Positions 26,041-37,480 of a DNA stretch of 64,000 nt are shown in pieces (within the stretch, counting starts at the first letter, position 1; each line of letters starts with the position of its first letter). Origin of the DNA: Vitis vinifera (lineage: Eukaryota; Streptophyta; Magnoliopsida; Vitales; Vitaceae). Under the pieces are notes generated by a model that ran no database searches, was not told the DNA's origin, and saw only the letters and a program-made list of their open reading frames with translations. A program made the position numbers and the translations under genes. The DNA lies in NCBI RefSeq assembly GCF_030704535.1, contig NC_081818.1:7615501-7679500 (forward strand). The letters run 5' to 3'.

Positions 26041-26990
26041 TCAACCTGTAAAACAAATTTTGTATGAGTTTATGCAACAGGGCTATGATTTTCATCAACT
26101 CAAAAGTATGGAGTTCTTGGCAGTACCCTCTTGTGCATTTGCTTGTGAATTGTGATTTTGGAACCAAAAGAGTTTGATTTTATGACAATGTCATGTTGTT
26201 GCAATTAGTTCCAATTTCTTTTGGAATTTGTATGAGCAATGATTCATTGGTTATATGTATTTGTATTTTTTTTTCCCCTTGTATGGTATAGTATGCTCTC
26301 ACCATACTGGCTTGACTACCATTGCAGGTTGTTTTGGTTGCAAGTATTCCCATATCATATTGGGGCCATAAATTTTTTTTGAAGAACAAGGAAATCATAA
26401 TAAATTATGTCTTTATTTCACACATGTTGAATGCATCAAAATTCTTACTATTCTCACATTTCATTCTTGTAGCATCTTTGATTATTTTGATACTTTATGA
26501 AACATTGAAATACTTATAATTTGACATTTTGGATTCCTTGTTTGGAGTGATTCTAATTAAAACATTTTTTGTTTGTAGAGTTTCTATTAGAAATGTTTCT
26601 AAAAAGATTACTGTGAATTTATCTTGTATTTTAAAAATTACTTTTAATTTTTTAAAAATTTGAGTTATGAAACATTTTTAATATCTTAATTTTTTTAACT
26701 AGATTTTAAACAAGCATTATTATGAAAAAAATATATGCAAGCAAAAATTTTGCATTAAAATTAATTATTGGATACCGTCTTTGTAGTGGTATTCTCTACA
26801 AAAGAATATCCTTCTGTTATTTTATAAGAGAAATTATGTTATTTTTTTAAAAAAAGCCCAAGCCTTGATGATACAGGTTTAAGGAAGGAATACCTCAATC
26901 GACAAATTTAAGGATGACTTTTTCAAATTAATAAAGGAAAGATGATTGAAATTATTGTCAAAATACTTTTTCTCCTTCAAGCACTTGAAG

Positions 26991-28730
26991 ATGAAGATGA
27001 TTATGAGAAGGCCTTCTTCTCGTCCTTCTGGTACGCAGATGCTTTCTCTCCTTGCTCATTTCTTGTCTTTGTCACATAATAGATTTCATTCCAAATCCCT
27101 ACATTTTAATACCATTGACGGTGCCATCTCGTCATTTAATCGAATGCTTCGTATGCAACCTCCTCCCTCCACTGTTGATTTTAATAAACTTTTAACCTCC
27201 ATTGCTAAAATGAAACACCACTCCACTCTGCTTTCTCTTTCTCACCAAATGGATTCTTTTGGAATTCCCCCCAATATTTACACCCTTCACATCCTCATTA
27301 ACTCTTTTTGCCACTTGAATCGGGTGGGTTTCGCTTTCTCCGTCTTAGCCAAAATCCTCAAACTTGGGCATCAACCCGACACTGCAACGTTCACCACTCT
27401 GATTAGGGGGATCTATGTTGAGGGTAAAATCGGTGAAGCCCTCCACTTGTTTGATAAAATGATTGGGGAAGGTTTTCGACCCGATGTAGTTACATATGGA
27501 ACTCTGATAAATGGGTTGTGCAAAGTGGGCAACACTAGTGCCGCTATCAGGTTACTTGGGAGCATGGTGCAAAAAAATTGTCAGCCTAATGTATTTGCTT
27601 ATAACACCATTATTGATAGCCTTTGTAAGGATAGACAAGTAACTGAGGCTTTCAACCTTTTCTCTGAGATGGTCACTAAAGGCATTTCACCTGATATTTT
27701 TACTTACAACTCATTAATCCACGCTCTTTGTAATTTATGTGAGTGGAAACATGTCGCAACACTGTTGAACGAAATGGTAGATAGCAAGATAATGCCAGAT
27801 GTAGTTAGTTTTAATACAGTGGTGGATGCACTCTGTAAAGAAGGAAAGGTCACAGAGGCACATGATGTAGTCGACAAGATGATTCAAAGAGGTGTGGAGC
27901 CTAATGTAGTCACCTACACTGCATTGATGGATGGACACTGTCTGCTATCTGAAATGGATGAGGCAGTTAAAGTATTTGATACGATGGTTTGTAAGGGCTG
28001 TATGCCTAATGTTATCAGCTATAACACCTTAATCAATGGTTATTGCAAGATTCAAAGGATAGATAAGGCCATGTATCTCTTTGGAGAGATGTGTCGACAA
28101 GAATTGATTCCTGACACTGTGACTTACAGCACTCTTATACACGGCTTGTGCCATGTGGAAAGACTCCAGGATGCAATAGCACTTTTTCATGAGATGGTAG
28201 CTTGCAGCCAAATTCCAAATCTTGTCACTTACCGAATTTTATTGGACTATCTATGCAAAAATCGTTATCTTGCTGAAGCTATGGCTTTGCTGAAAGCTAT
28301 TGAAGGTAGTAATTTGGATCCTGATATACAAGTTAATAATATTGCCATTGATGGGATGTGTAGAGCTGGTGAACTTGAAGCTGCAAGGGACCTGTTTTCC
28401 AATCTCTCCTCCAAAGGATTGCAGCCTGATGTTTGGACTTATAGTATAATGATCAATGGGCTATGTAGAAGAGGGTTATTAGATGAGGCAAGTAAGTTAT
28501 TTAGGGAAATGGATGAGAATGGTTGCACACTGAATGGTTGCATTTACAATACAATTACCCGGGGATTTTTACGAAATAATGAGACATCAAGAGCTATTCA
28601 ACTTCTTCAAGAAATGGTTGCGAGGGGATTTTCTGCTGATGCATCCACTATGACCTTATTCGTGAAAATGTTGTCCGATGATGGATTGGATCAATCTTTA
28701 AAACAAATTCTACGTGAGTTTGTGCAGTAA
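26991..28730 (+). CDS. Restorer-of-fertility-like P-class PPR protein (copy A)
   Basis: Intronless gene of 579 residues. The open frame extends 15 codons further up, but without an ATG; ATG at 26,991 matches the start of the paralogue at 46,969. A Ser/Arg-rich N-terminus (RRPSSRPSG…) with few acidic residues suggests mitochondrial import. From about residue 60 come 14 full 35-residue P-type PPR repeats and one partial, of the VVTYNTLI…GLCK.G type, typical of RFL proteins. These bind organellar RNA one base per repeat and often silence mitochondrial sterility transcripts. Repeat code residues (positions 5 and 35) in order are NN, HD, TD, GN, ND, ND, NN, TN, ND, SN, RD, ND, SN, ND. There is no DYW or SMR domain. 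The target is unknown. Confidence 0.93.
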   Translation: MKMIMRRPSSRPSGTQMLSLLAHFLSLSHNRFHSKSLHFNTIDGAISSFNRMLRMQPPPSTVDFNKLLTSIAKMKHHSTLLSLSHQMDSFGIPPNIYTLHILINSFCHLNRVGFAFSVLAKILKLGHQPDTATFTTLIRGIYVEGKIGEALHLFDKMIGEGFRPDVVTYGTLINGLCKVGNTSAAIRLLGSMVQKNCQPNVFAYNTIIDSLCKDRQVTEAFNLFSEMVTKGISPDIFTYNSLIHALCNLCEWKHVATLLNEMVDSKIMPDVVSFNTVVDALCKEGKVTEAHDVVDKMIQRGVEPNVVTYTALMDGHCLLSEMDEAVKVFDTMVCKGCMPNVISYNTLINGYCKIQRIDKAMYLFGEMCRQELIPDTVTYSTLIHGLCHVERLQDAIALFHEMVACSQIPNLVTYRILLDYLCKNRYLAEAMALLKAIEGSNLDPDIQVNNIAIDGMCRAGELEAARDLFSNLSSKGLQPDVWTYSIMINGLCRRGLLDEASKLFREMDENGCTLNGCIYNTITRGFLRNNETSRAIQLLQEMVARGFSADASTMTLFVKMLSDDGLDQSLKQILREFVQ

Positions 28731-29284
28731 AGAGTTATGGTATTCATCAACTCTAGATGTGGTATTCTTAGGGGGTCCCACTTGTCTCTGTTGTTGTTAA
28801 TGCCTTTTGATTGTATCAACGAGTTTTTGCAAGCAAAAGAGTTGGATTTATGAAAATGTCATGGTGTTGCAAGAGATAATTCTAGTTAATTGTAATTTCT
28901 GTTGTTACCGTATTTTTACCTGCCATTGATTTCCTTCCAATTGGATTTCATTTAATGGACCTTACAGTGATTGTCTTTTGGAAATGGTATGAGCAATGAT
29001 TCATTGGTTATTGCCACCAGTGTCACTTGAGGCACTTAGCTTTCATACCTACCTTCTTAGTTAATGAGGGGTGAAGATGTAGCTGGGAAGACTATTCTGG
29101 TGATGAGGTTGGGAGTATGGATGTTTTGTTCATTGATGTGATTTTTTTTCTTTTTTCCCTTTTACTTGTAGTGATGTGTTTTTGTATTTGTTCCATTTTA
29201 GAAAAAATCAATAGGAGAAAGTGGGAAGCCTGTTTTCTTCTTTCTTTTGCTTATTTCTTGTTCCCTCCCTGCAATTGAATCACC
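28731..29284. other. 3' flank of PPR copy A
   Basis: Probable 3' UTR and flank. Part of it (about 28,815-28,875) resembles the flank of the dead PPR copy at 24,641-26,040. No other feature is seen. Confidence 0.5.
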
Positions 29285-29343
29285 TAATGTAGAGATTTAT
29301 GCTATTGTCATCAATGGCATGTGCAGAGGTGCTGAACCTTAAT
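29285..29343 (+). pseudogene. Small PPR repeat fragment
   Basis: The frame reads NVEIYAIVINGMCRGAEP and then stops. It matches repeat 12 of the neighbouring PPR genes (QVYNIAIDGMCRAGDLE). It is an isolated scrap lying just before the first traces of the KI-type MULE, so it may mark where that element or a deletion broke the cluster. Confidence 0.6.
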
Positions 29344-29939
29344 CTATTTTTTTATGAATTTATTTTTCATGAATTGATAATCTAATTGAATAAAACTTTT
29401 ATGGAATTGAAGTTGAAAATTTTCTCAGTGAGGTTATAGTCCAAGGTTTAAAGCAATATTTGAATGATCAGAGAAAACTAAACTTAACTACTGTCAAGTT
29501 CATTATCAAAAGGTTTTGAAATTTTGTATAATGAAATTATTTGTTATGAATTTATAACGTATTTGAATATAATTTTTATGAAATTATTTTATCCAAATAT
29601 TTAGAATTTTGATTTAAATATATATGTTAAGAAAAAACTGAACTTAACTGTTATCAAGTCCATTGTCAACAGGTTCCAATTTCAAAATGGTTTGGTTTTG
29701 TTTCAAATTTCAATAAACATTAGAATAATGTCTGCATTTTTTTTAGCTGCAACTTGGTAAAATATAATAGCTTCAATTGCATTAGTAAAATAATATCTTT
29801 AGAATATTAGCATTTGACATGACATCCTTAAATAATATGAAAATAAAGTCTATGTTAAGAAGTAATACGAAATGATGGATTTAACATAGCTAGATAAGTT
29901 TGGTAATATAATTTTACTCAATTTATATTGATATTTTTA

Positions 29940-32900
29940 CAATTTGTTATTATCTTGCAGATTGACATTCCTTATCCTCTCCTATATTTTATATCTAAAA
30001 TACTTAAAGAGGAGTACTTTCCTAGAAAAATTGCATGTTTGTCTCACTTGGTAGCCATTGAAAATATTAAGAAGAAATTGACTAAACCACAATTGGAGAT
30101 GTTTAGAAAATCATGTTCTAGTCATTTTTTACTTTTTCTCGAACTTAGATTTTCAGCCCAAATTGTTCATCAATTGTTGTTACGCCAATGTGAAACCAAA
30201 AAGACAATGAAATATGGATTTTATTAAAGTCAAAGGGCTTAAGATTTAGTAAAGAAAAGTTTGCATTGATTAGAAGCTTGAGTTTTGGTCCTATTCCAAA
30301 ATGCAACTAAAAATCATTACTAAAAAGGGACACATACTTTAAAGGAGAAAACAGGGTGCGTAATAATGAGTTGGAGAAAGTTTTCTTTTCTTTAGGAGAG
30401 GTAAAAAAAAAATAATAAGAAAAAAAATAATCTGAAGATGAAGAGGTGATAAAGTTGGCACTTTTGTATTTTTTAAAGCATGTTTTATTTGGGAAAAAAA
30501 GGAAAATTTTAATAAATATGGAATGGGTTGCTTTGGTTGATAATTTGGAGGCTTTTAACAAGTATTTATGGGAGGGATTTGTTATGAGAGGACACTATTT
30601 GGTTTGCAAAGAGCTTTGGAGAACCGGGTATCTAAATACCAAGAGAAGAAGAAAGCAAAGGGAGAAGTTGTAGTTAAAGCATATAGTCTTGTTAGATTTC
30701 CGTATGCCTTCCAAGTTTGGGCATACGAGGCTATTCCACTTATTGGATTGAAATATGTCAGTCATGTATCTGGGAGCTATCCCCAAATATTAAATTGGAG
30801 TGCAACTAGTGCTCCAAGGTCTATTAAGGTTGAAAAGGTATTTCTAGAGCCTAATGCAAGTAATTCTTTACCTTTAAATTTTACGAGTGCAATTATAAAT
30901 ATTATTGTATTATTGTTTATTAATAATTATATTTTATTTGGATTTTGTAGTTAACTTTTCATTCACTCCTAACACCCACTTTAGAGGAGCAATAACAAGA
31001 TTATTGCAAGCATGTAGATAAACAAGGAGCTTCAGCAGAAATGTTGCACCAATCAAATACCTCACAAGATGCCAAGAAGGATGACTTAAGGCATGAAAAA
31101 AGCTCATTTGACACTGCTACATATGTTGTTGCTGCTACTGCTACAATGGCAGAAGAAACAACAAATGATGCAGTTGCCCCATCAATAGAGGTAACTTAAC
31201 CTAAACTTAGCCATTATAAATAATGCATGCATGTTTTTTTTTTGAACTTTATTTAATATAAGATGTTCACTCCATAATTAACATGTGGAACTTGACCTTG
31301 ACTAGTGTTAAGTTCATTATAAATAAACTTATGGGAAGTTAAGTCTGCAAGGATCATGAAAAAACCTAAATTTAACAAGTGTGTTATTTCAAAGTGAACA
31401 AACTTGTCATATATATATATGTGCAATATGTGCAAAAATTATGGATGGAGTTTGTGAAATTCAGATAAAGCTCAGAGTTAAATTTCAATCATCTAAAGAA
31501 AGAAATTAAAAGACTCAACTTGAAGATGGATGAATTGAAACAACTTTTCTTAGAAGTTAGTGACATGTTTACTATGTTTATATTTTCTAATACTTCAATG
31601 TTTTGACATTTGTGTTTTATTGTATTTATTATTATTGGGTGGTGTATGCAATTTCAGGTTAAGAGTTCGAATGAGGAACATGTTATGCATGACACTAGAT
31701 TAAAAAAATCTAGTACAAAGGAAAATGACAACAATATGGGCTTTGATTTCCAGACTAGAATTTTTTAGGATGTTATAAATGATGAAGTGGAGAGGAATGA
31801 CATTCCCATGGATGTGAACATTGGCATGGAAGCTTCTAGAAACCTTCAGCTTGTAGAAAAACACATGACTAAAGAGTTGAAAGATGATTACTCTAATGAT
31901 GATCCGGTTATTGATATTGTCAAGTTGTTTGGTACCCCAACTATGTCGAGTGAGTTTTCAGTATATGTCATACCTTACCATCTATCTCCTACCATTTTTA
32001 AGTGAAGACATGAGATTAAAAAATCTCGTATTTTGCAGCACCCTTTTACAGATCCCACCAAGAGAAAGAAACTAAGAAAAGAGATTGAAGAATCATTAAC
32101 TTTATTTGGTCTTTTGCGTCCAACCTCTGAAGAAGCATTAGAGTCCTTTCGAAAGTGGATGAGTGATGACCAAGGGTGAGTTGCATATATCCATACTTGT
32201 AAATTTGTGTTCTTCACAAGTTATAAAATTACTAATGTTTTTTTTTGCTTTGATGTCAAAGGTCCACAATTGATATTGACTACATGCATATAGATAAAAA
32301 ATGGTTTCAATCACTGTCTAATCATGGTTCATGGCTTGCTGACATGGTTTGTAAATGATGCATTTTGTTTTTATTTTTATTTATTATTATGTTCAACTTA
32401 CAACCAAATAATATAACTAATTTACTTTATTGTAATTGTTAGCACATTGATGTTGCCTTCTTTTTTTCTTGGAAACGACGAATAGAAAATCCTCATATTT
32501 TTTCCCAAAAGTTTACCACAGTGGATACTATGTTTTGGGTATGTGTAGTTTGAATTTTAGTTATCATTTTTAATTTGTTATAATAATGAATCTTATAATC
32601 TTGGTTATTTATTTATGCATGTTAACTTTATTCTATGTAGCAAAATACTCAAGCAAGATGGATTAAGCATGATAAGAAATGGAACCAATTCAAATTACCA
32701 AATAATGACATTCTTATTGATTATGCTAATGGTACGCAACCTCTTTATTCTATCAAATGGCCTGATGTTGACATTATGCATGTTCCCATCAATGTTCGGG
32801 CTAGTCACTGGGTATTAGGAGTTGTCCACATTCGTCGAGGGATTATATATGTATATGACTCATTGATGGACATCAATAATAATGCAAGATTGCAAGTTAC

Positions 32901-33240
32901 CATTAAACCATTTGCCAAATTGTTGCTGCATATATTGAATGTCATAACATATTATGGGTTTCATGGTGACACAAAAGTTAACTACCAGGAATAGGAAATT
33001 AAACGATTGCAAGATATTCCTCAACAGGAACATGAGTAAGTGATCTTAAATTTACTTTCATATCTTATACACTTAATATTTAATAATAACTCTAACATTG
33101 ATTATCTGTGTACCATGCAGTGGTGACTGTGGCATGTTTGTTGTCAAATATGTTGAATACTTAAATGTACAACCATCCATTGAAGTCATTAACAAGTGCT
33201 CGAATGGATTGGTTTAGGGAAAAGATGGTAGTAGAGTTAT
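29940..33240 (+). pseudogene. MULE 1 Ulp1-like cysteine protease with DUF1985 domain
   Basis: Exon-like blocks read in order. DUF1985 comes first (QIVHQLLLRQCETKKTM near 30,150-30,210, then VSHVSGSYPQILNWS near 30,755-30,795). A coiled stretch follows (NHLKKEIKRLNLKMDELKQ, about 31,490-31,545). Last is a C48/Ulp1 peptidase in pieces at 32,262-33,200. The C48 triad is visible: His in ASHWVLGVVHIRRG, Asp in IYVYDSL and Cys in GDCGMFVVKYVEYL. In-frame stops (for example before 30,228, near 31,767 and after NYQE at about 32,990) make it a pseudogene. C48 enzymes cut SUMO or related modifiers from proteins; what the transposon versions cut is not known to me. Exon borders are approximate. Confidence 0.75.
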
Positions 33241-33449
33241 TTTTTATGAAATACTTGCCTATGTAATGAATTCATGTTGATAGTTCATATTTTGATAATG
33301 TAGTTGGATGGTTTGTTATATGTAATCGAATTGCTTGATATATGTAGTTAGACATTTTGATAAATGTAGTTGGACAACTTGATATATATACTTGGATATT
33401 TTGATGAATGTAGTTCGATAGTTATGTATACAATTGACTTTTTAAGCTA

Positions 33450-34068
33450 AACTTGATTGTTGTCAAGTTGTTTTGTCTACAAACTTGAAGGTAGTTAAGT
33501 CCACAGTCTTAATAAAACACCTGAATTTAACTATTATCAAGTTAACTATGAACAAACTTAAAAGATATTAAGTCGAAGTCTATTCCAAAATAACATATTT
33601 AATCTGGACTTAACAGGTATCAAGTTGATCTTGTATAGACTCATAGGAAGTTGTGTCTACAGTTGCCATTTTAACCTGAACTTAACTATTTTCAAGTTGT
33701 TTAATGAACAAACTTGAAGGTAGTTAAGTCTACAGTCTTCAGACAAAACCTGAACTTAACTATTGTCAAGTTGTTTTATGTACAAACTTGAAGGTAGTTA
33801 AGTCTATAGTCTTTAAACAAAACCTGAACTTAACTATTGTCAAGTTGTTTTATATACAAACTTGAAGGTAGTTAAGTCCACAGTCTTTAGACAAAGCCTG
33901 AACTTAACTATTTTCAAGTTGTTTTGTGCACAAACTTGAAGATGGTTAAGTCAACAGTCTTTAGACAAAACTTGAACTTAACTATTGTCAAGTTGTTTTA
34001 TGTACAAACTTAAAAGTAGTTAAGTCCATAGTCTTCATACAAAACCTAAACTTATCTATTGTCAAGTT
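33450..34068. repeat. 74-bp tandem array built on a 20-bp palindrome
   Basis: Copies of AACTTAACTATTGTCAAGTT or close variants start at 33450, 33523, 33607, 33679, 33753, 33827, 33901, 33975 and 34049. The last six are exactly 74 bp apart. The motif is an imperfect palindrome (AACTTAAC and GTCAAGTT around 4 nt). Between copies lies a second conserved stretch, AACTTGAAGGTAGTTAAGTC. The array sits between the convergent 3' ends of the protease and transposase genes. Single copies occur elsewhere in the element (29481, 29641, 31297 inverted, 45891). Confidence 0.9.
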
Positions 34069-34370
34069 CCTTATCAATAAACTTGAAGATAGTTGAGTCC
34101 ATAGTTTGAGAATAAACACACAATTTTCATTCATACTTTATACATAACTCATCATAATATATATGTACAAAAGTAACAAATATCTTCATTTCTATGGGTA
34201 TGCAAAAAAAAAGGATCATTATTACAGTATTCATCTATGTGCTTATCCTATCACCTTATACAAAAAAGTAACTTACATTTCTGTTCACATGGGTACCAAA
34301 AAAACAAAAAAGCTCACTATTATAATTTTCATTCTATGTAAGTTCATAGAATGCCAAAGCTATCATGATA

Positions 34371-35006
34371 TCAAGGGATTGATCGTTTGCATGTTTTCCG
34401 ATTATGCCCATATTGACCACATCGACTACAACGAGATGTGCGCTTACCCTTTTCACCAGAAGGAATTCTTACTTTCCTTGGTCTTCTTATTGGGGGTTTT
34501 ATTTTAGGTGGTAACACAACTTTGTTACGAATGTAATAAGGTATTACCCAATCTATTTCATTTCCAGTTGGATAAATACACTCTGAATATGAAGATAACA
34601 ATGCTTTAGTAGTAAAATACTGGGAGCACAAAGTGTAACATGAAATGTTGTAAAATCTACAAGCAGCAATAACATGTGCACATGGAATATGATCAAGATC
34701 AAATTGACGACATGTGCATGAATGAGTGTCTAAATTCACTTGAGCACTAATGCCAATATATTTAACATTACACTACTTGGAGTTGATAGGTTCCATTAGA
34801 TATGTTGCTGACATATTATACCTTGAACGAAGTTCTCCATCAGCCCACATGGTAAGTTAAGTTGACATTAACATTGCTTGTTGTTGACAAGTCACAAACC
34901 ATTTTTGAAGTAAGTTTCTCAATTCTTTAACCAATTGCAAAGCCGGAAGGTCTCTAGCATTTTTCAACACAGCATTAAGGCTTTCAACGATCCTTGTCGT
35001 CATGAT
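34371..35006 (-). pseudogene. MULE 1 transposase, C-terminal part (SWIM and CCHC)
   Basis: Reading on the - strand from the copia target site, the frame continues the transposase (IMTTRIVESLNAVLKNAR). It then passes an in-frame stop near 34,860 and further breaks. It ends with a SWIM zinc finger (CTCRQFDLDHIPCAHVIAAC, about 34,714-34,655) and a CCHC knuckle (CSRCGQYGHNRKTC, about 34,421-34,380). SWIM and CCHC at the end of a MULE domain are standard for plant Mutator-type transposases, which cut and move the element. The other part of the gene lies at 43,613-45,459. Confidence 0.85.
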
Positions 35007-35011
35007 ATTAT
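35007..35011. repeat. Target-site duplication ATTAT (left)
   Basis: Five bases just before the left LTR, identical to 43,613-43,617 just after the right LTR. Confidence 0.95.
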
Positions 35012-35390
35012 TGTTATCAGCTACACGTTCACCACTCTGAACAGGTCCAACACCTGACCATGTCCTCCACCAACCATCTCACTTCCCTACGGTTAAGGAG
35101 CATGTTCTACAAACTGCTCATAGTGGTGGCAAATCAGAAGCAACGTGGTATGATGGGAAGTCACGTTATATAGATCTCTCATGGTCCCGAACTCGTCTCT
35201 CTGCTATTTTTCCTTCAGTTATACACCATCTCATAAGAGAGATCAGATCTTGGAAATCTTAGACTTCACGAACTACAATTCAGAAACAATGGCTAGAGGT
35301 AAGTAGGTGATCCTAAATTTTTCAAAAATGATTTTTATAGATAAAGTTTCATATGCTTAGATTGAATATATTGCATGAAAACTTCTTTTA
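35012..35390 (+). repeat. Copia left LTR
   Basis: Starts TGTTATCAGC. It ends TTCTTTTA, where the right copy keeps TTCTTTCA, so the terminal CA has mutated to TA. It has the same length as the right LTR. Confidence 0.95.
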
Positions 35391-35392
35391 TT

Positions 35393-35404
35393 TGGTATTA
35401 GAGC
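35393..35404 (+). other. Primer-binding site
   Basis: TGGTATTAGAGC lies 2 bases after the left LTR. It matches the usual Met-initiator-tRNA site TGGTATCAGAGC with one change. Confidence 0.9.
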
Positions 35405-37480
35405 ATCCTAAATCTTATCTTTGTCTTGTATTGATTTTTGCTTGAGATACTTTGTTATATTTTATGATCTCTCAATTACTACTTAAACAATTGAAACACC
35501 CTTGCTTGGCATGGGGAATCTCTGCCCTTGATGATACCACAACTAATGGTTCATTGCTACTGCCACTGTAGTATAATTTTAATAAATCCGGCTCTGGATG
35601 GTGAGCCTCCACCCAATCTATGAGTCATGGCTTTATAGAAAAGAACCCATTTGCCAAACTTGGAGATCGACTTCTCCTAATTTCCCAATTGAAAGCCACT
35701 GTCCGACGACTTTTCGATAGAAATACTGCACCATTTCCGAAGTGGGTCTGCCTCCGGTACCTCCATTTCTGAAGGTGACGATGATAAGGGCTAGTGAAGT
35801 AATCTGGTGGGTGCGGTTTAAGAAGCCATTGTGACTGTTCATCGACCTCTAAAACAATCACTCCCCTCCCCGCCCACCGTGCACAATACCAGACCCACTA
35901 CTCCACGCCACAGGCCTTCATGGTATCGATATAGGCTTGGAAGGGCTCGCGGGCAAACTCTCGTGGAGCTCACATAGAGGCGGGGATGAAGGAATCGGGG
36001 CTGCACTTCTGCGGAAGCACCTCGACCCAATTGTGGTGACTGTTGATGCTGTCGCAACCAACCATATTGATCTAGCTTGTGATGGTGTCACGCAAAGCCT
36101 CCATGGAGTGTTATTGCTGCCCCTGGTAGAGACAATGGTTGGGCTCGTGTTCGTAACACAAGGAGGTTGGCGGGATGCAAAGTGGACTTCGTTTACCTAT
36201 GCGCTGGCTGCGATGTTTGCCTACACGCCTCGCTGAAGCATCGATGGGGCTCTTTCTGCTATGTGTTGTAGGCGGCTGCATGGCTCCAATGATGGTGCAG
36301 TCTACGTGGGTGGCAACGAGCACGTCGCTACCGATGATGAAGCAGTCCACGGGGTGGCGGAAAATAAGGATGGTGGGTTTTAGTGCAAGTGTTATTAATT
36401 TGTTGAACCTAGAGGGAGATTGGGTTCCACTATTGTTTTGGGCCTTTAGATAAATTGTTGTTGGGCCCATTAGGCTCAATGCATGTGCAATGGCCTATTT
36501 TTTTTTTTTTTTTTTTGTGCAAAATAAGGGGCTTTAAGTGTTGGGCCATGAGTTAAATGAGAAATTTGGGCCAGTTTAGGCCCTTTTGGCCCGATTTGAA
36601 TTATTTTTTATTGGACTTCAAATTTATTGTGTTTTTATATGGATTTGGGCACCCAATCATTATCTGAAATCCTTTCAAATTAATTCTAAATTATATGTGT
36701 TTTTTATACATGAAAATTAAATTATTTATTTTAATTTATATGTTTGTATGTGTAAAAATGTAGCCTAAATTTGAGTTAGATAAATTAAAAGTTGTAGTTT
36801 TAATTGCATGCAATTGTTGTCTAAATTTGTGTTAGATATATTAAATTTATATCATATAGTTTTAATGTCTAGTGAACCATATAATTTTAAATAATTAAGG
36901 CATAGCCATAGCATCCTTAATTATATAAAATTATATATTAAGAAAATAGGGATCACATTATGGACATTAATTGTAAATATTATGATTTTACCCTATAGGG
37001 ATTTCATTATGTTTATATAATTAATTAGGATAAAATATTAAAATTAATTTTTCCTAATTTATCCACATGAGTTAGGAAAAATTAATTTAATAGGTTTATC
37101 ATAAAGCTTATAGGTAGAAAATATCAAACTATATTCATAATAAATTTCATAAATTCAGTAAAATAGTTTGATAAAATCTATCATAAAGATAATGAATCTG
37201 ATTGAATTAAAGATTTAGCCCACATGCAATTTTTAATAAAATTATATTCAATTTTTAAGTGTGTTCTACATTGGTAAAACATGAATTTAAATTAAAGCCT
37301 CAAAGTTTTATAAGCTTGTAATCTTTTTGTGCAATTTTACCTAGCATATTTGATATTCGTTGTGAGGTTCCCAAACACAGGGGAGATGATTACTATTAAA
37401 AAAGAGCATATTTTAGATAATAATTCTCATGAGTTTCACGTCTTTTGAGTAGTAAGTATGCCTAAAATACTCAATTAACA
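35405..37480 (+). other. Unusually long copia leader, first part
   Basis: No gag is visible here. From about 35,580 to 36,440 the sequence is GC-richer than its surroundings and is open on both strands in several short frames, none with a domain I recognise. It could be captured host sequence or a nested insertion. From 36,490 (T22) to 37,480 it is AT-rich and featureless. Confidence 0.5.

Noticed and set aside
26946..26990. Fifteen extra N-terminal codons for PPR copy A
   Set aside because: The frame is open but has no ATG; the paralogue starts at the equivalent of 26,991.
33450..34068. Regularly spaced repeats as a CRISPR array
   Set aside because: The 74-bp units are alike along their whole length with no unique spacers, and the DNA is plant nuclear. 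It is a transposon tandem array.
35839..36479. Overlapping open frames on both strands in the copia leader
   Set aside because: Short, overlapping, without any recognised domain or splice context; kept only as a compositional oddity.
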